From contig CAZYCC010000074.1 in assembly GCA_964645985.1 (NCBI GenBank), positions 1 to 7,867 of the forward strand: a stretch of 7,867 nucleotides of DNA, given 5' to 3'. This document shows positions 5,346 to 7,867 of the stretch, one piece after another (the stretch's first letter is position 1; each line of letters begins with the position of its first letter). This DNA comes from CAZYCC01 sp964645985 (GTDB lineage Bacteria > Bacillota > Clostridia > Oscillospirales > CAG-272). The position numbers and the translations under genes were made by a program. The notes under the pieces were generated by a model that saw only the letters and a list, made by a program, of their open reading frames with translations, was not told the origin of the DNA and made no database searches.

Positions 5346-7589
5346 TCACTTTGAAGACCCGCTTGCCGCGCCCCCGGCGGCTTTGCAGGTCAGACGGTAG
5401 GGCGAGGCGAGAGCGTTCCCCTCGCCGTCCGCGATTTCAATGGTTAGTGTCGTCCCTTCGGCAAAGACCGGCGGCTCCTCCCCGAAACTGAGGGTCGCGG
5501 TATCGCCCGGCGACATCGCGTCAAGCTTCAGCTCCCCGGTGACCTCCCCCTCGCTCCCGCCCGAGAGCGTCCACTTGACGGTAGCCTCATCGCTCTCGCC
5601 GCTCTGCTTCATCACAGTGAAGGACGAGAGCGCGCTGCCGGGCACCGGCAGCACCGCCTTCTCCTCGCCCTCCCCCTCGCGCGTGAACACCTCAACAACG
5701 CCGTAGCTCTCGCCCGCGTCTCCAATCGAGAGGACAAACGCGGCAAGGTCCTTTGCCTGCTGCTCGGTTAGGCTCTTGTCGGCGTCAAAGCGCTTGACAA
5801 TCTCGACCATGTCGGTCTGCATCCCCGTGTAGCTGTAGGGCGCGGCGCGCCAGCACTCCACAAGGGAGGGCGTGTACATCTCGCGGTTCTCCCAAGTGCC
5901 GTCCTCGCCGGAGTAGGGCGACTTGTGCGCCGTGCGGTCGGTGTAGAGCGGCGCGGGGTGGCAGGTGACGCAGCCCTCGCTCTCAAAGAGCGCCTTGCCG
6001 CTCTCGGCGGAGGCCGTCAGGGTGCCGTCTTTATTTAAATAGGGACTTTCGATCGGCTGCAGCGAGCGCAGATAGGCGTCGATGTCTCCCATCTCCTCAT
6101 CGCTGAGCTTACCGTACTGAATGTAGAGCATACCGCGCCGGGAGGCGAGCTCCCCGCTCTCGCGCGCGCCGGTCGCCATCACAGGCGAGGTGCGGTAGGA
6201 GTAGACCATGCTCGCGGTGTTCTTGTGGTTGCCGAGGCCGTCGTTGAGGTTATCCCAGTTGAGCGCGTCCATGCGCGCGTCGGGGTGGCAGGAGGCGCAG
6301 CTCTCCCACGCCTGAAAGCAGGAGGTCGAGTCGTTCCAGAGGATCTCTCCCCGCCGCACCGGCCCCGGCTCCGCTGACTCGCCGAGAGAAATGACGCTCG
6401 TGCTCGACGGATCATCGAGCTTGACGCGCTCGCCCTGCGCCGAGAAATAATCGGCGACCATCACCTCGCCCTCGGCGATAACCTCCACCGCGCGCGGGCC
6501 CTTGCCCTGCAAGGGAACGCGAGTCTTCAGGCCCGTAAGGAAAGTGAGGTCGTCAGCGACGGCGGCAATCTCGCCCTCGGGGACAGCTTGCAGCTTCTGC
6601 AGCATCGCCGCCTCGTCGACGATCATCAGCTGATTCTCGCCGGCGATGGTGACGGCGATTTTGCCGCCTGTCACGGCGATGCCCGAGGGGTTCGCCGCGC
6701 CGCGCGTGCTGTCATCAAGGAGGACCGCGGTGAGGAGCGTGTCGGTCTGCGTATCGATAATATTGATGCCGTTCGTGTTGACCCAGCCCTCTTGCAGCTG
6801 CGTCGTCGGGTAGGCGTAGCGCGAGATCACCGAGACGGTGTAGAGATATTTCCCGTCGCTCGAGAAGGCGAGGTCCTTCACGCCTTGGCTGCCGCTTACG
6901 AGCGGGATTTTCTTAACCTCGCTCTCGGCGCTGAGGTTGTCGGTGCTCACCACGGCAACGGCGGCGCTGACCGTCTCATCGCTCGCCGCACTCTCCGGCA
7001 GGTGCAGCGCGATGTAGAGTTTGTTTTCTTTGCGGACAATCGCCATCGGCTCGCGCCCTACCGGCAGCGTCGCGGTGACCTTGTTTTCCGAGAGATCAAC
7101 AACAGACAGGTCTCCCGAGAAGCGGTTGACGACATAGAGCGTCCGGCCGTCCTCGCTGCTCACCGCCGCGACGGGCGTATGCCCCACGCTAATGGTCGCC
7201 GAGGCGCTCGCGTTCTGATCGAGCACCGCCACCTTCCCGTCAAGCCCCCCCTCGAGGGCGTAGAGGTGGTTCTCGTCGGCGTATACGCCGTTGACCGGGA
7301 GCCCCACGTCCTTGTTCTTCATCGCGACGCTCGCCGCCCCATTAAGGTCGACTTTTATCACCTGATTTGAAGTGGCGTCGGCGAAGAAGGCGAAGTGATC
7401 GTACACCGCGACATCCGCCGGGGAGAGGTAGCCGCTCTCCCCCGCCGTCACGGTCGCGCTCGCCGCGCCCGCGGCGCCGCCCGGCAGGCTCGCCGCGAGA
7501 ACCAGCGCGACCACCGCCGCGAGGAAAAGCAGCAGCGCCCCCGCAATGACGAGCGGCCGGTGCTCCTTCACAAAATCCGAAAATTTCAT
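5346..7589 (-). CDS. Membrane-anchored YncE-like beta-propeller fused to MauG/CCP-like di-heme cytochrome c
   Basis: 747 residues from an ATG at 7589, chosen because GGGAGGG (7599-7605) lies 9 bases upstream; an in-frame TTG at 7607 overlaps that site and is unlikely. Residues 14-35 form a hydrophobic segment (signal anchor or signal peptide; no lipobox). Residues about 48-395 are YncE/YVTN-type propeller blades (for example the stretch with NRFSGDLSVVDLSENKV followed by LPVGREP). Residues about 412-630 are a di-heme peroxidase-like domain: first heme CASCH (431-435) followed by a DGLGNHKNT segment, second heme CVTCH (540-544) followed by TPSLVECWRAAPYSYTG. Possible distal ligands are Met471, Met590 and Met594, unproven. 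Residues 631-747 are an unrecognised beta-rich tail ending in Gly/Ala/Ser. The protein should act outside the membrane, moving electrons or using peroxide or a small N/O substrate; the substrate is unknown. The fold order matches a fusion of hydrazine synthase beta and gamma subunits. It is the first gene of a two-gene operon. Confidence 0.93.
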   Translation of the reverse strand: MKFSDFVKEHRPLVIAGALLLFLAAVVALVLAASLPGGAAGAASATVTAGESGYLSPADVAVYDHFAFFADATSNQVIKVDLNGAASVAMKNKDVGLPVNGVYADENHLYALEGGLDGKVAVLDQNASASATISVGHTPVAAVSSEDGRTLYVVNRFSGDLSVVDLSENKVTATLPVGREPMAIVRKENKLYIALHLPESAASDETVSAAVAVVSTDNLSAESEVKKIPLVSGSQGVKDLAFSSDGKYLYTVSVISRYAYPTTQLQEGWVNTNGINIIDTQTDTLLTAVLLDDSTRGAANPSGIAVTGGKIAVTIAGENQLMIVDEAAMLQKLQAVPEGEIAAVADDLTFLTGLKTRVPLQGKGPRAVEVIAEGEVMVADYFSAQGERVKLDDPSSTSVISLGESAEPGPVRRGEILWNDSTSCFQAWESCASCHPDARMDALNWDNLNDGLGNHKNTASMVYSYRTSPVMATGARESGELASRRGMLYIQYGKLSDEEMGDIDAYLRSLQPIESPYLNKDGTLTASAESGKALFESEGCVTCHPAPLYTDRTAHKSPYSGEDGTWENREMYTPSLVECWRAAPYSYTGMQTDMVEIVKRFDADKSLTEQQAKDLAAFVLSIGDAGESYGVVEVFTREGEGEEKAVLPVPGSALSSFTVMKQSGESDEATVKWTLSGGSEGEVTGELKLDAMSPGDTATLSFGEEPPVFAEGTTLTIEIADGEGNALASPYRLTCKAAGGAASGSSK
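5958..5972 (-). other. Heme c attachment motif CVTCH (second heme of the CCP-like domain)
   Basis: Codons for residues 540-544, in the classic setting GKALFESEGCVTCHPAPLYT of class I cytochrome c and MauG-like C-terminal halves. Confidence 0.92.
6285..6299 (-). other. Heme c attachment motif CASCH (first heme of the CCP-like domain)
   Basis: Codons for residues 431-435. The sequence before it, CFQAWES, adds another Cys at 424, and the sequence after it, PDARMDALNWDNLNDGLGN, is typical of the propeller plus di-heme peroxidase-like family as I know it. Confidence 0.9.
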
Positions 7590-7598
7590 GCGCGATAG

Positions 7599-7605
7599 CC
7601 CTCCC
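7599..7605 (-). promoter_or_regulatory. Ribosome binding site of the propeller/di-heme gene
   Basis: Minus strand GGGAGGG lies 9 bases before the ATG at 7589. It decides the start: the in-frame TTG at 7607 overlaps this site and would have to be read through it. Confidence 0.85.
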
Positions 7606-7631
7606 AAAGCACAGTCTCCCCCCTCCCCAAA

Positions 7632-7660
7632 AGTGTAGCATAAGAAAACAAGGTTGTCAA
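7632..7660 (-). promoter_or_regulatory. Sigma-A-type promoter with extended -10
   Basis: On the minus strand TTGACA (7655-7660) is followed by a 17-base spacer and TACACT (7632-7637). The bases just before the -10 read TATGC, giving an extended -10 (TRTGn). The -35 is a perfect consensus and the -10 matches 4 of 6. Upstream bases 7661-7685 are rich in A/T and could act as an UP element. Expected transcription start is near 7625, giving a leader of about 36 bases, too short for a riboswitch. No clear operator palindrome overlaps it. Confidence 0.82.
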
Positions 7661-7686
7661 GGGATTATTACAGAAAAAAATATGAC

Positions 7687-7719
7687 AAAGAAAAAGCCCC
7701 GCTCCCGAGGAGGAGGGGG
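7687..7719 (-). terminator. Intrinsic terminator for a gene beyond the right edge
   Basis: On the minus strand a G/C-rich stem (CCCC plus CTCC-type arm pairing with GGAG and GGGG, about 9 pairs with one bulge, 7697-7719) is followed by CTTTTTCTTT. The plus-strand reading has no T run, so it acts one way. It lies just before the promoter at 7660, so it probably ends leftward transcription entering from an upstream gene outside the window and makes the two-gene operon independent. Confidence 0.6.
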
Positions 7720-7740
7720 AAGGAAAGTAGCGCGCAAAAC

Positions 7741-7788
7741 CGCCCCGTGGGGGAAAAATCGCCGGGGGCGATTTTTGCTCACGGGGCG
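7741..7788. repeat. Two-tier palindrome, possible bidirectional terminator
   Basis: Outer arms CGCCCCGTG (7741-7749) and CACGGGGCG (7780-7788) enclose inner arms AAAAATCGCC (7754-7763) and GGCGATTTTT (7767-7776) around a GGG loop. The inner hairpin has an A tract before and a T tract after its GC stem, so it could terminate transcription on either strand. It could also be a copy of a dispersed intergenic palindrome; one window cannot tell. Confidence 0.6.
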
Positions 7789-7802
7789 TGACGGACGTGC
7801 GC

Positions 7803-7827
7803 CCCTCGCGCCCGCAGGGCGCGAGGG
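7803..7827. repeat. Perfect 11-bp GC-rich inverted repeat
   Basis: Arms CCCTCGCGCCC (7803-7813) and GGGCGCGAGGG (7817-7827) flank a GCA loop. The stem extends outward through GCGC (7799-7802) and GCGC (7831-7834) past a small bulge. There is no adjacent T run on either strand, so it is not a standard terminator. Confidence 0.65.
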
Positions 7828-7844
7828 TGGGCGCGACGCGCCTG

Positions 7845-7863
7845 CGCCGCGCAAAGCGCGGCG
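7845..7863. repeat. 8-bp GC-rich inverted repeat
   Basis: Arms CGCCGCGC (7845-7852) and GCGCGGCG (7856-7863) flank an AAA loop. It is the third palindrome in a row before the right edge and has no T run in the visible sequence. Confidence 0.55.
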
Positions 7864-7867
7864 GCAC

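Larger units (their letters stand above)
7661..7867. other. Intergenic region with no convincing gene
   Basis: This stretch holds the A/T-rich segment behind the promoter, the minus-strand terminator and three palindromes. Open frames across it translate to Arg/Pro-rich low-complexity sequence dictated by the palindromes, with no domain. I see no tRNA, CRISPR or insertion-sequence signature. Confidence 0.7.

Noticed and set aside
6588..7370. Plus-strand open frame of 260 codons
   Set aside because: Antisense to the propeller part of the di-heme gene; Arg/Val/His-rich and without recognisable motifs.
7590..7607. Longer N terminus from TTG at 7607
   Set aside because: The TTG lies in the ribosome binding site of the ATG at 7589, and the six added residues add nothing to the signal segment.
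7586..7867. Minus-strand open frame running to the right edge
   Set aside because: It crosses the promoter, terminator and all three palindromes and gives Arg/Pro low-complexity sequence; not a plausible gene.

Overview
The window holds one transcription unit read right to left (minus strand): a promoter at about 7632-7660, then a 747-residue protein (7589 to 5346), a 17-base gap, then a 1772-residue protein (5328 to 10). The sequence is GC-rich (about 60% by eye), with strong GGAGG-type ribosome sites and a TTGACA promoter with an extended -10. The second protein ends in a type I dockerin, a cohesin-like domain and the CxxCGKxF repeats common in surface proteins of gut Clostridia. I infer an anaerobic Bacillota, probably a gut Clostridia lineage such as Oscillospirales or Christensenellales. 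This is inference; no phylogenetic marker is present.

Both proteins have an N-terminal membrane segment and are predicted to work outside the membrane. Each carries two CxxCH heme-c motifs, four in all. The first is a YncE-like beta-propeller fused to a MauG/cytochrome c peroxidase-like di-heme domain. The second has a PD40/TolB-like propeller and heme core that resembles the hydrazine synthase alpha subunit (HzsA) family, followed by accessory modules: two tandem jelly-roll domains inserted inside the second heme domain, a discoidin-like F5/8 type C domain, a cohesin-like domain, CGKxF repeats and a dockerin.

The main observation is architectural. Anammox hydrazine synthase consists of alpha (propeller plus two hemes), beta (seven-bladed propeller) and gamma (di-heme peroxidase-like) subunits. 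Here a beta-gamma-like fusion sits directly upstream of an alpha-like gene. The tyrosine that, as I recall, ligates the catalytic alpha heme in anammox is not at the equivalent position, so the substrate is probably different. The pair looks like an undescribed extracellular tetraheme redox complex attached to carbohydrate-binding and cellulosome-type modules.

The right end (7661-7867) has no convincing gene. It holds an AT-rich stretch before the promoter, a minus-strand terminator-like hairpin at 7687-7719 for whatever lies upstream, and three GC-rich palindromes at 7741-7866. The left end stops nine bases after the second gene's stop codon, so its terminator, or any third operon gene, is out of view.
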